Shown here piece after piece: positions 34,798-43,416 of a stretch of DNA of 64,000 nt; the stretch's first letter is position 1, and each line of letters begins with the position of its first letter. Below the pieces are notes generated by a model. The model was not told the DNA's origin, searched no databases, and saw only the letters and a program-made list of their open reading frames with translations. Source of the DNA: CAIVPM01 sp964477265 (GTDB taxonomy: Bacteria > Bacteroidota > Bacteroidia > Chitinophagales > Chitinophagaceae); NCBI GenBank assembly GCA_964477265.1, contig CAYZDJ010000007.1:1-64000 (forward strand). Reading direction: 5' to 3'. Position numbers and translations under genes: made by a program.

Positions 34798-37700
34798 AAC
34801 TTATCAGGAAAAATTCCCTTTAAAAATTTTTTGTATTCTGTTAAATTATTGTTCACCCTTAATATGTCTAAATTGCTTACTCCTATTAAAGTGTAAGTAT
34901 ATTTAAACGTTGGCAACCAAGGTAAAATTTTAGTAGTTTGTGGTTGCGTTTTAGTAATATAGTTTAGACCATTTATTGCATTAGTTAATGGCCCCAATAA
35001 TACCAAAGTATAATCTTTATTTAGCTTAGCTAATTTTACTTGTGGTGGATTACCAGAATAACTATCATAGTTGTATTTTGTAAATGATTTTTTTGTTTCT
35101 GTTAAAAAAACATCATCCACTTTTTCTAAAAGCAGCACAGCATAATGTGGTTCATTTGGATTATGTACAAATGGTTTTCCAAGCAAACTCATGTCTTTAA
35201 CATATTCTTCTTCCTTTGGTGGAAGTTTGGCTAAGCTATCTCTTATTGCAGCATTACGTGCAACCAATGCACTGTCATAAACTCCATTGCTATCAAGGCT
35301 TGCAAGGTGCTCCTCAATTTGCTTTCTACGTTTCAACACATCAATCATTATCTTAGCTTTTTCTTGCAATTGAGGCTCGGCATTGCCGTTAACAATTAAA
35401 GTCAATCTATGAATGGCAATACTATCTTCCCTTTGCTTAATATGATAAACTGCTTCAATAAAACTTAGTTGCGGATTCCAATATTTTTGCCTGTAAATGC
35501 TATCTGCAATTGCTTTCTCAGTTCTGGCTTCAGTATATTTTCCTTCTAAAAACATATTGTAAATACCAGCATATTTTTTTGTGGCTTCATCTTTTTCTGA
35601 ATTAGATGACTTTGTTTTTACAACATTATTTAAACTGCCATTGGCAAATATTAAATCAAGCTTTTCCTTTACTGCATCTGCCTTGCCTTGCTTGTTTGCT
35701 TTTTTATAGCAATATGAAAGGTTGAAAAATGTTTGTTCAGCATGTTTATTGTTAGGAAACCTACGCAATAATTCCTCATAAGCATCAATAGCACTTGGGT
35801 AATCTTCAAGCTGGTTACTAAATGTTTCGCCATTGCTAAATAAAGCTTCTATAATAATTTCATTGGAAGCTTTCAGTTTTTCATCATCCAATGGAACGCT
35901 TGCAAATAAAGACTCTGGCGTAATTTCAGGCTCTTCATTTTCAGCAATACTTTTTCCCTTACTCAATTTATCTTCTGGTGCTTCTTCATCAGGATTACCT
36001 GGTGTTAAATCAAATCCATCAACAGGTTGGCTATTTTTTCCTTTATTAATCGAAACTGATTTTGGCTGTTTAGCAATACCTTTTTTCTCGTCACTTGCCT
36101 TTTTTTCTACCTCTATTTTTTCTAATGCAGCAGCAGCCCTGTTCCAATTATCTACATTGGGTCTGTTACCCCATTTTGCCTTAAAATCTTTTGTGCCATT
36201 ATTTTTTAAAGATTGATTGTCAAAATAAAATGTGCCACCTTTACTGCCATCATCTATAGTAAAGCTACTGGTATTTGTTACTGCACTGTTATCTGTTCCA
36301 AAATCAAAACTATCGCCACTTTCATCCTTCAATCCTTTAGCTTTTTTATATTGTTTGTATATTTTTTTAAGTGCTGTATTTAGCTCTACTGGCGAAAGTT
36401 TTGCCAATGCCTGCAAGCTATCCTGCAACTTAATAGCATCAAGGTTTTCAGATATTATTTTCAATGCAGGTTTTCTTTCATTTATACGCGTTACTCCATT
36501 ATTGTCAATATCTGCAATAACAACACTATCATAAAAAGAATATGCAGGCTTGTAGTGCTTTAAAATATATTCAGCATCGGCAAGTGCCAAAAAACTTTTG
36601 CTTTTTTGTTTAGGATTATCTACACTGCTTTTAACACTCTTTAAAAAATAACTTGATGCAGTTTCAATATCTTTTTCTTGCAAGCTTAACTGGCCAGCAG
36701 CATAGTAAATAATATCTTTATATGGCTGATATCTTTCCTTTTTTGCAAGCTTATTAAGTGTTGAAACACTTCCCACACCTGAGCCTGATTTAGTTTTTTT
36801 AGTTGTATCCTGCAAACCCATAATCATGTTAAGATGTGCATATATCTCAACAACAGGATTGGTGGAATGCTTGATTGCTTTTTCATAAGCAGGTATTACT
36901 TTTTCTTCTAAGCCTGCAAGCTGATACATTTGACCAATAAGAAACTCCCAACGTCCACGTTCTGCTCTTGTATCAGTATTGCTTAAACATTTTTCCAAAT
37001 ATTTTGCACTACTGTCATATTGCTTTGTCTGGTAATAGTTATAGGAAATCATTTCATACAAATCCTTTTTTAACCTTGAAGGAAATGCAGGATCGTTTTG
37101 CAGAATTTGTAATAAACCACTCGCCTCACCATTTTTTGTTTCCTCTAAATAATTGCGTACAAGCCACACCAATGCATCGTTTCGCATGATTGGCTTAGTG
37201 AAAACCTTACTTAAAAATTTCCTTTTTTTTTCGTTGGTTGCTACTGTAAAAATGCCTTCTTCATTACTCTCGTTGCTACCAATTGGCATATCATATCCAT
37301 CTTGCTTTGGTGCATATACATAGTTTAAATATTGAAACACATAATAAGCACTGTCAAAGTTTTTGCGAAGCATATAAGCCTTGCCCAACAACATATACAT
37401 ATCATCAACCCAGTCGCTACGCAAATCATGCAGCAAAATACCTGCATTACATTTATGAATAATTGAGTCTATATCTTTATCTTGTGCTGTTGCAGATAAA
37501 CTGTAGTTATAAAAAGGCAAAAGGTGTGTATAATCATCAACAAAGCTTAGCTTGGCTCTTTCTAAAATTTCAGAAAGCTTTACATTGGCGTTGTAATAGT
37601 AATTATAATGAGTTATTGTATTATTGGCAAACCTTTTTAAAGCACCAATTTTTTTGTCTGGTGTTTTTTCACTGTTCAATAATTTTTCCTTGTATTTCTC

Positions 37701-37808
37701 TGGTTTCTCTTTTTCAAGGTCAATTGAAGTACCAGGCTGAGCATAAGCAACGCCAACATACACAATACTTAACGCCACTGCCATTTTTTTTGCAAAAGAT
37801 AATTTCAT
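34794..37808 (-). CDS. sprE: SprE/PorW-like type IX secretion TPR protein
   Basis: The protein has 1004 residues and matches the family of large TPR lipoproteins needed for type IX secretion and gliding (SprE in Flavobacterium, PorW in Porphyromonas). The signature N-terminal block reads RFANNTITHYNYYYNANVKL, then DDYTHLLPFYNY and SIIHKCNAGILLHDLRSDWVDDMYMLLGKAYMLRKNFDSA. Many TPR helices follow (e.g. DYPSAIDAYEELLRRFPNNKHAEQTFFNLSYCYKKANKQGKADAVK at about 680), along with a charged, low-complexity middle (about 480-640). A C-terminal globular part ends near 1000. The signal peptide (MKLSFAKKMAVALSIVYVGVAYAQ) is type I rather than a lipobox, which differs from the lipoprotein form. Synteny does not help, so the call rests on sequence pattern. 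Confidence 0.75.
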   Translation of the reverse strand: MKLSFAKKMAVALSIVYVGVAYAQPGTSIDLEKEKPEKYKEKLLNSEKTPDKKIGALKRFANNTITHYNYYYNANVKLSEILERAKLSFVDDYTHLLPFYNYSLSATAQDKDIDSIIHKCNAGILLHDLRSDWVDDMYMLLGKAYMLRKNFDSAYYVFQYLNYVYAPKQDGYDMPIGSNESNEEGIFTVATNEKKRKFLSKVFTKPIMRNDALVWLVRNYLEETKNGEASGLLQILQNDPAFPSRLKKDLYEMISYNYYQTKQYDSSAKYLEKCLSNTDTRAERGRWEFLIGQMYQLAGLEEKVIPAYEKAIKHSTNPVVEIYAHLNMIMGLQDTTKKTKSGSGVGSVSTLNKLAKKERYQPYKDIIYYAAGQLSLQEKDIETASSYFLKSVKSSVDNPKQKSKSFLALADAEYILKHYKPAYSFYDSVVIADIDNNGVTRINERKPALKIISENLDAIKLQDSLQALAKLSPVELNTALKKIYKQYKKAKGLKDESGDSFDFGTDNSAVTNTSSFTIDDGSKGGTFYFDNQSLKNNGTKDFKAKWGNRPNVDNWNRAAAALEKIEVEKKASDEKKGIAKQPKSVSINKGKNSQPVDGFDLTPGNPDEEAPEDKLSKGKSIAENEEPEITPESLFASVPLDDEKLKASNEIIIEALFSNGETFSNQLEDYPSAIDAYEELLRRFPNNKHAEQTFFNLSYCYKKANKQGKADAVKEKLDLIFANGSLNNVVKTKSSNSEKDEATKKYAGIYNMFLEGKYTEARTEKAIADSIYRQKYWNPQLSFIEAVYHIKQREDSIAIHRLTLIVNGNAEPQLQEKAKIMIDVLKRRKQIEEHLASLDSNGVYDSALVARNAAIRDSLAKLPPKEEEYVKDMSLLGKPFVHNPNEPHYAVLLLEKVDDVFLTETKKSFTKYNYDSYSGNPPQVKLAKLNKDYTLVLLGPLTNAINGLNYITKTQPQTTKILPWLPTFKYTYTLIGVSNLDILRVNNNLTEYKKFLKGIFPDKF

Positions 37809-37894
37809 ACTTGCTAATAAATAAAATCTAAATAGATAAAAGTAGAATTATATTTACATACTCAAAGTTTTTTAGGTAAAAGGTGGATAACCTT

Positions 37895-37902
37895 TATTTT
37901 TG
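37895..37902 (+). promoter_or_regulatory. TAnnTTTG box upstream of the M23-like N-domain gene
   Basis: TATTTTTG ends 10 bases before the ATG at 37913. This leaves a very short leader. Confidence 0.45.
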
Positions 37903-37912
37903 TTTTTAAAGA

Positions 37913-38389
37913 ATGGCGAATATAACAGAAAATATTACAATAAAAAGGCTTCGTAACAAATATCGCTTGGTTGTAACCAATGATGACACTTTTGAAGAGG
38001 TGGTTACGTTTAGACTAAGCAGGGTAAGTTTATATGTTGCACTTAGTTCTACCTTTATTTTATTGGTAGGTTTAACAATATGTTTACTGGTATTTACTCC
38101 TTTAAAATATTATATACCAGGTTATGGAAACAAACAGAGTTTAACACAATTACAGCTTTTAAAGGCAAGGACAGACTCTCTTGAGCAAGCCATTAAATTT
38201 AATGAACAATATTTTGCAGGACTGGAAAAGGCATTTAAAGGCGACGCTGCACTGATTTTGGACACTAATAAAATAAATGTTGGCAACCAGCCAGAAGACA
38301 ATTACAAGGAAGAAAAAAAAGCAAGCAGGAAGAAAAACAAAAATGATGATGATGAAGACAAGCCAAGAAGAAGAAGACGCAGAAGGTAA
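37913..38389 (+). CDS. Membrane protein resembling the N-domain of M23 peptidases, no peptidase
   Basis: The protein has 158 residues. The opening (IKRLRNKYRLVVTNDDTFEEVVTFRLSRVSLYVALSSTFILLVG) and FTPLKYYIPGYGN with a single span at about 45-68, then the coiled segment LKARTDSLEQAIKFNEQYFAGLEKAFKGD, match the N-terminal half of Bacteroidota M23-family membrane peptidases. In those, a zinc LytM domain follows. Here the HxxxD and HxH motifs are absent. The chain ends instead in a disordered tail that is basic-acidic-basic (EEKKASRKKNKNDDDEDKP then seven arginines). It may be a natural peptidase-less form or a truncation. A promoter box lies 10 bases upstream. The next gene starts 40 bases after the stop. 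Confidence 0.65.
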   Translation: MANITENITIKRLRNKYRLVVTNDDTFEEVVTFRLSRVSLYVALSSTFILLVGLTICLLVFTPLKYYIPGYGNKQSLTQLQLLKARTDSLEQAIKFNEQYFAGLEKAFKGDAALILDTNKINVGNQPEDNYKEEKKASRKKNKNDDDEDKPRRRRRRR

Positions 38390-38428
38390 AATCAGAAGCC
38401 AATCATCATTATTACAACTTAACAAAAA

Positions 38429-38833
38429 ATGCAATCCACTTCATTATTAAAATATATAACACCATTATTTATAGTTTTTATTTTTATAAACTGCCTGCTG
38501 TTTGCCATACATGCAAAGCTTGCTGAATATAATGTTGATGCCAAGGTAGTATTTGGTGCCAATTGCATTTTATTTGTTGTAAGTGTATTGTGCATTGCAA
38601 TGCATTGCATTGCAATGAAAAGCCCAAATCCTAATGTAATGATAAGAAGTATTATGCTTAGTACACTTATTAAACTTCTGGTATTTGCCATTGCTACTTT
38701 TGTTTATGTTTTTATTACAGGAAAAAACAAGAGTGTATATGCAATTATATGCAGCATGGGTTTATATTTTATTTACACTTTTATTGAAGTGAGGATTGCT
38801 TTGAAACTGAATAAAAGTAATGGCAATAAATGA
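38429..38833 (+). CDS. Small four-span membrane protein
   Basis: The protein has 134 residues with four predicted spans at about 8-27, 40-60, 76-95 and 102-120. It has no catalytic motif. The size and topology recall AtpI-like or uncharacterised proteins found near ATP-synthase genes, but none is present here. The peptide CIAMHCIAMK at about 56-65 comes from a repeated palindrome in the DNA (38593-38617). The stop overlaps the start of the next gene by 14 bases, so the two are probably translationally coupled. Function unknown. Confidence 0.7.
   Translation: MQSTSLLKYITPLFIVFIFINCLLFAIHAKLAEYNVDAKVVFGANCILFVVSVLCIAMHCIAMKSPNPNVMIRSIMLSTLIKLLVFAIATFVYVFITGKNKSVYAIICSMGLYFIYTFIEVRIALKLNKSNGNK
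38593..38617. repeat. Two CATTGCAATG palindromes inside a coding region
   Basis: The 10-base palindrome CATTGCAATG occurs at 38593-38602 and 38608-38617, with CATTG between. It encodes the repeated peptide CIAMHCIAM in the small four-span protein. Confidence 0.9.
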
Positions 38834-39446
38834 GCATCCAATGCAGGCTTTGGCTGCATATTTACCCAACAATAGCTTTGATGATGTGGTGGCTTACATT
38901 CATCAATATAAAGTACACCTAACTGTTACCAAACAACGCAAATCCATACTTGGAGATTACAGGCATTCCTTTCAAAATAAAAACCACAGGATAAGTGTAA
39001 ATGGCAATTTAAACAAGTATGAATTTTTAATTACACTATTGCACGAAATAGCACACCTGCTTACGTTTGAGCAGTTTGGCAACAGGGTGGAATCTCATGG
39101 AAAGGAATGGAAAAAAAGTTATTCTTTATTGCTTATTTCATTTTTGCAAAAAAATATTTTTCCGAATGACATTGCTGCTGCATTATATAAAACCATCAAC
39201 AATCCTGCTGCTACAGCCAATGGCGAAACTGAACTACTAAAAGTATTAAGGCAATACAATACAAACAATAAAGATGGCTATGTAACTATTGCAGATTTAC
39301 CTACAGGCAACTTATTTGAAACTGAGAAAGGAAGGCTGTTTAAAAAAGGATTGCTACGCAGAAAACGATACGAATGTTTAGAAATAAAAACTGGTAAATT
39401 ATACTCGTTTAGTGCTATTGCAGAAGTGAAAATAGTTGCTGGTTAA
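38820..39446 (+). CDS. SprT-like zinc metalloprotein
   Basis: The protein has 208 residues with a SprT-like domain of the gluzincin type. The active-site helix is TLLHEIAHLLTFEQFG (HExxH, about 71-86), followed by VESHGKEWKKSY with the third ligand His (HGxxW). Upstream KSILGDYRHSFQNKNHRISVNGNL is also typical. Eukaryotic SPRTN cleaves DNA-protein crosslinks. For bacterial members of this length the substrate is unknown. A C-terminal zinc-ribbon, common in longer SprT proteins, is missing. Instead there is a basic tail (LFKKGLLRRKRYECLEI). It overlaps the preceding gene by 14 bases and converges with an SGNH gene 5 bases later. Confidence 0.85.
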   Translation: MAINEHPMQALAAYLPNNSFDDVVAYIHQYKVHLTVTKQRKSILGDYRHSFQNKNHRISVNGNLNKYEFLITLLHEIAHLLTFEQFGNRVESHGKEWKKSYSLLLISFLQKNIFPNDIAAALYKTINNPAATANGETELLKVLRQYNTNNKDGYVTIADLPTGNLFETEKGRLFKKGLLRRKRYECLEIKTGKLYSFSAIAEVKIVAG

Positions 39447-39451
39447 CTTTA

Positions 39452-40405
39452 TTAATTTACAATTTTTAATTGAGCCAAACTATCTGCAAACCTTTTGCTA
39501 TACACACTTGCACCATAAGCATTCATGTGTTGCACATTATAAAAATATTTTTTATCAACCATTGATTCGCTAAAGTCTAAAAAGAAAATATTTTTATTAT
39601 CTGCCATTGATTGCAATGTTTTTCTAAACTGTGTAAAATCAATAATGGTTTGCCCTTTGGGCATATAAATTGGTGCAATGGCAATAACAACTTTTTTATT
39701 ATTAGCAACTAAATTGTCAATCGTTTTTTTATAAATATTTACAATCTCACTATCAATATCAACAGGTATTTGTTTAGCATATTTCCAAATGCTGTCCTGG
39801 TCAGCTTCCCAGTTTCTATACACTTTTGTTTGTCCTTTAAGGCTATCAATACTTTTTTTATGTGTAAGGTAATTTTTCCAGCCAATAAAGCTTTGCAAGT
39901 AATAGTTATTGCTGGCTACAATGTATTTGTAAAAAGGAACATAACGGCATTTGAAAGATAAATCTGGTTGCAGATTGTGCAAACTATTGTAAATATTATC
40001 GTTCGAAATACAAGGCAAATACCTTTCAATATTGTTTATTGAATTTGATTTTTTAAATGTAAAAAAAGCTTCGCTTAATACAACAATTTCAGTGGTTTTA
40101 GATATTCTATTTAATTCGTCTATCAAGCCTTTATATTGCATAAACCTTGTACCATTTAACGAAAAATTATATACAGATTTATTAGCAGCATTTGCAATTA
40201 CGTTGCAATCATAACCCATTTCGCCAACAGATGAACTAAAGACAGCAATCTGTGGCAAGTCAATATTATTGCATATCTTATTTGGTTTGGCAAATACATT
40301 TGTTGCATTTTTTTTAATACCATAACTAATAAAGCCATCTGCTATTATTAAAACAATAACAAGTATTGCCACAAATTTTATTGATATAACAAATTGCTTT
40401 TTCAT
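39452..40405 (-). CDS. SGNH-like exported protein, partner of an MBOAT
   Basis: The start at 40405 (MKKQFVISIKFVAILVIVLIIADGF) gives 317 residues with one N-terminal span. The longer frame would run 29 codons into the MBOAT gene. The fold is SGNH-like: QIAVFSSSVGEMGYDC corresponds to the nucleophile block (normally GSSR or GDS), and the closing YNVQHMNAYGASVYSKRFADSL keeps the catalytic His (in the usual D-x-x-H-L-N-x-x-G, with the Asp replaced by Asn). Such proteins act with MBOAT acyltransferases to add acetyl groups to polysaccharides, like AlgX/AlgJ or DltD. The gene starts 2 bases after the MBOAT stop, so the two are almost certainly one operon. Confidence 0.75.
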   Translation of the reverse strand: MKKQFVISIKFVAILVIVLIIADGFISYGIKKNATNVFAKPNKICNNIDLPQIAVFSSSVGEMGYDCNVIANAANKSVYNFSLNGTRFMQYKGLIDELNRISKTTEIVVLSEAFFTFKKSNSINNIERYLPCISNDNIYNSLHNLQPDLSFKCRYVPFYKYIVASNNYYLQSFIGWKNYLTHKKSIDSLKGQTKVYRNWEADQDSIWKYAKQIPVDIDSEIVNIYKKTIDNLVANNKKVVIAIAPIYMPKGQTIIDFTQFRKTLQSMADNKNIFFLDFSESMVDKKYFYNVQHMNAYGASVYSKRFADSLAQLKIVN

Positions 40406-40407
40406 TA

Positions 40408-41844
40408 TTAAAACTGAAAATAAATAAATTGTTTTGTATCGAACACGCCACAAAATAATATTGCCATTATAACCAAATAATAAAAACTCCATTGCACTGC
40501 TTTGGGCATTGCATATAGCTTTAAGAATTTATTTTTCATCACTAAATAATCAAGCAAAAAACATAATGGCACAAGCATTAACGTTAATATAAATTGCCAC
40601 AATGGTAGCCCTAAAAAAGTGCCTCGTAATCCATGAATATCATTGTTGGTATATAGTTTAAAGTAATTGGCATTAATGTTAAAAACCTTTGCTATCATTT
40701 GCTTTGCAATACCAATATTAGCTGCCCTGAAAAATATCCATGCCAATGAAACAAATAAAAATGTTGTTACAATTGATATAAAAGTTGGTAGTTTTATTTT
40801 GCCAAAATATTTGCCAGCTATAGTAAAAATAATAAGTGCAAATACATGCAATAAGCCCCACACAATAAACGTATAATTTGCCCCATGCCATAAGCCACTT
40901 AAAAGAAAAACGATAAAGAAATTTCTTAATAAAACTATAGTTCCTTTTCTATTGCCACCAAGTGAAATATATACATAATCTCTAAACCATGTTGATAAAG
41001 AGATATGCCACCTGCCCCAGAATTCTCCAATATTTTTTGATGTATATGGTTGCCTGAAATTTTGCATTAATTTAAAACCTATTGCACGAGCAATGCCTAT
41101 TGCTATGTAACTGTATCCTGCAAAGTCGCAATAAATTTGAATGGCAAAAAACAACATTGCAATTACAACTGATAAACCACTCCATTGACCTTTATAGCTA
41201 TTAAATACAGTATCTACAGGTATTGCAAGCCTGTCAGCAATAAAGCTTTTCATAAACAAGCCAAATAAAACCAACCTTAAACCAGAGTATAAATTACTAA
41301 AATCAAATTTCTTTTCTTCATGAAACTGGTGCAGCATATTTTGAGGACGCTCAATAGGACCAGCTACCAACTGAGGAAAAAACATTACATACAAAGCATA
41401 AATGCCCAAATGCTTTTCTGGTTGTTGCTTGCCTCTATATACTTCAACAGTATAGCTTATTGCCTGAAAAGTATGAAATGATAAACCTATTGGTAAAATG
41501 ATATCTAAATGCTGTAACCTTGATTGCAAGAAAGGCAAATGATTTACATTGTCTATAAAAAAATTGAAATATTTATAGAAAAATAAAATACCAAGATTGC
41601 CTGCAAGGCTTAACAGCAGCCACTTTCGTTTATGTGCTTGTTGTGCCCTGGCTATTTGCAATGCAGCAAAATAATCTATTATAATTACTGCAAACAGTAT
41701 TAAAACATATACTGGTATAAAGTACATATAAAACACACAGCTTGCCACCAACAGCAACAACCATCTGTATTGATGTGCCAATAAAAAATACAGTGGAATA
41801 ACTATAATTGAAAATATAAGAAATTCGAGGGAGTTGAAAAGCAT
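40408..41844 (-). CDS. MBOAT family O-acyltransferase (AlgI-like)
   Basis: The protein has 478 residues with about 11-12 spans. It resembles AlgI and DltB, which pass an acyl group across the membrane to an acceptor. Landmarks are LPIGLSFHTFQAISYTVEVYRG, MFFPQLVAGPIERP, QIYCDFAGYSYIAIG, then EFWGRWHISLSTWFRDYVYISLGG and the catalytic histidine in LLSGLWHGANYTFIVWG at about residue 325. With the SGNH gene 2 bases downstream and an acyltransferase-3 gene 69 bases upstream, it probably modifies an exopolysaccharide or cell-wall glycan. A near-consensus TATTTTCG box and the short inverted repeat GTTTCCGCGAAAC lie just upstream of its start. Confidence 0.92.
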   Translation of the reverse strand: MLFNSLEFLIFSIIVIPLYFLLAHQYRWLLLLVASCVFYMYFIPVYVLILFAVIIIDYFAALQIARAQQAHKRKWLLLSLAGNLGILFFYKYFNFFIDNVNHLPFLQSRLQHLDIILPIGLSFHTFQAISYTVEVYRGKQQPEKHLGIYALYVMFFPQLVAGPIERPQNMLHQFHEEKKFDFSNLYSGLRLVLFGLFMKSFIADRLAIPVDTVFNSYKGQWSGLSVVIAMLFFAIQIYCDFAGYSYIAIGIARAIGFKLMQNFRQPYTSKNIGEFWGRWHISLSTWFRDYVYISLGGNRKGTIVLLRNFFIVFLLSGLWHGANYTFIVWGLLHVFALIIFTIAGKYFGKIKLPTFISIVTTFLFVSLAWIFFRAANIGIAKQMIAKVFNINANYFKLYTNNDIHGLRGTFLGLPLWQFILTLMLVPLCFLLDYLVMKNKFLKLYAMPKAVQWSFYYLVIMAILFCGVFDTKQFIYFQF

Positions 41845-41913
41845 AATAGTTTCGCGGAAACGAAAATATTAAAAAAATAATAAGGTTTGTATAGTTGTTT
41901 GTTTAAAGAGAAA

Positions 41914-42978
41914 TTAACTGTATTTAAAAAACTTATCTTTCAATTTCAATATAGGCTTCTCAAAATAATTAAAAGAAAAGTGTGCTAATACAATAGATGC
42001 AAGTGTATAAAGAGGTAACTTAATAATCCATGAGTTATACTTTAAAGCATTTAACTTACCCAAGGCTGCAAAATTTATTTTATTCCAAACAGGGTCAAAA
42101 ATGTATTGTGTTAAATAATCGCCCAATGGGTAATGAAAGATATAAATTCCATAAGAAATAGTGCCTATATAAATTATTTTTGAATTGTTTAAAAAGTTAT
42201 CAAAGCCTTTAACAGTAAAGCCTTTGTGAGAAGCTTTTAAAACTATAAACAATGAGCATACAGGGCAGATTATATATTGTATATCGCCACCTTTTGATAT
42301 TAGTAAAGTAGCAACTAAAGTAATAAATACAAGGATTTCAATAATTTTATTTTCCAGTAGTTTATATGGTAATTTACCTTGCTGTATTAAAAATGCACCC
42401 ATTCCACCCATTACTAAAGAATAGGCTCTTGGAAAAAGCCCTGATACATTATAAGGTTGAATTTTTGGAAAAATATGAAAGCAAAATTGAGCAGCACAAA
42501 TTAATAAAAGAGTAACAAAAAGTATTTGTAAGGCATTTTTGTTTTGCCTTAACAGTAACATTAAAAGCGGCCAAAATAAATAGAATTGCTCTTCAACACT
42601 TAAACTCCAAAAATGTGCAGCACTATTACCAGGTATATTATAAGCAACCCACGCATAGTTATAAGTATAGGTTAAAAAATTAACTATGTATTGTTGAACA
42701 GTTGGATGATGCATTATATACAAAACAAAAACTACAGCATAATACAAGGGAAAAATACGTAAGGTTCTACGACCAAGAAATTTTTTATAAGCAGTAAAAA
42801 AAGGTTCTTTAGCATTAATCAAAATACCTGTAATTAAAAAGCCACTAATAGTAAAAAATAAATCAACACCATAAAACCCAGCTTCAAAATGTTTGCCTAC
42901 GGATGTTGCAAAATGCTCAATCAACACTAAAAAAACAGCAATAAACCTTAGACCATCAATTTGTTTTACATGCTTCAT
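41914..42978 (-). CDS. Acyltransferase 3 (OafA/YrhL family)
   Basis: I start it at ATG 42978 (MKHVKQIDGLRFIAVFLVLIEHF, 354 residues). The track start 11 codons upstream adds only a hydrophobic run. The family signature is KQIDGLRFIAVFLVLIEHF with catalytic His at about 20, then GVDLFFTISGFLITGIL, FLGRRTLRIFPLYY and HFWSLSVEEQFYLFWPLL. About ten spans. These enzymes acetylate sugars of O-antigen, capsule or glycolipids. The gene precedes the MBOAT-SGNH pair on the same strand, which suggests a second acylation step on the same polymer. A T-rich TATTTTTTG box lies upstream. Confidence 0.9.
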   Translation of the reverse strand: MKHVKQIDGLRFIAVFLVLIEHFATSVGKHFEAGFYGVDLFFTISGFLITGILINAKEPFFTAYKKFLGRRTLRIFPLYYAVVFVLYIMHHPTVQQYIVNFLTYTYNYAWVAYNIPGNSAAHFWSLSVEEQFYLFWPLLMLLLRQNKNALQILFVTLLLICAAQFCFHIFPKIQPYNVSGLFPRAYSLVMGGMGAFLIQQGKLPYKLLENKIIEILVFITLVATLLISKGGDIQYIICPVCSLFIVLKASHKGFTVKGFDNFLNNSKIIYIGTISYGIYIFHYPLGDYLTQYIFDPVWNKINFAALGKLNALKYNSWIIKLPLYTLASIVLAHFSFNYFEKPILKLKDKFFKYS

Positions 42979-43177
42979 CAAGTAAAAATATAAGTATAAA
43001 ACAAACTGCAAAAAATATTATAGTTTTTGAGAGAGATGACTTCACCATAGTTCATTTTATCTATAACAGCAGATAGCATTTTGTTAAAGCAAATTATTTT
43101 TGGCAATAAACAAAATTGTGTAAGGCCTTTAATAAATGAGTTACAACCAATTGCCTTAATATTTTAATGATGAAACA

Positions 43178-43207
43178 AAAATCCCCTCAATAAATATTGA
43201 AGGGATT
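43178..43207 (-). terminator. Terminator-like hairpin after tRNA-Arg
   Basis: AATCCCcTCAATA / TATTGAaGGGATT pairs with one mismatch. On the minus strand it is followed by TTTTG. It lies 10 bases past the tRNA 3' end. Confidence 0.75.
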
Positions 43208-43216
43208 GAAACTTAG

Positions 43217-43290
43217 TGATCCGGATTGGATTCGAACCAATGACCCACAGCTTAGAAGGCTGTTGCTCTATCCAGCTGAGCTACCGAACC
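43217..43290 (-). tRNA. tRNA-Arg (TCT)
   Basis: The minus strand forms a complete cloverleaf. The acceptor GGTTCGG/CCGGATC includes G-U pairs. The D-arm is AGCTCAGCTGGATAGAGC, the anticodon stem CAGC/GCTG has loop CTTCTAA with anticodon TCT (43254-43256), and the T-arm carries GGTTCGAATCC. It reads AGA codons, which are frequent in this AT-rich genome. CCA is not encoded. Confidence 0.95.
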
Positions 43291-43416
43291 AGCAATCGTT
43301 TTTTTTGATTGGGCTGCAAATAAAGAACTTTTTACTTTATTATACAAACATCATCTTAAAAAAATGATACTTTCCTTTCAATCACTTTATTTTGTTGCCA
43401 AATTAACGATACTATA

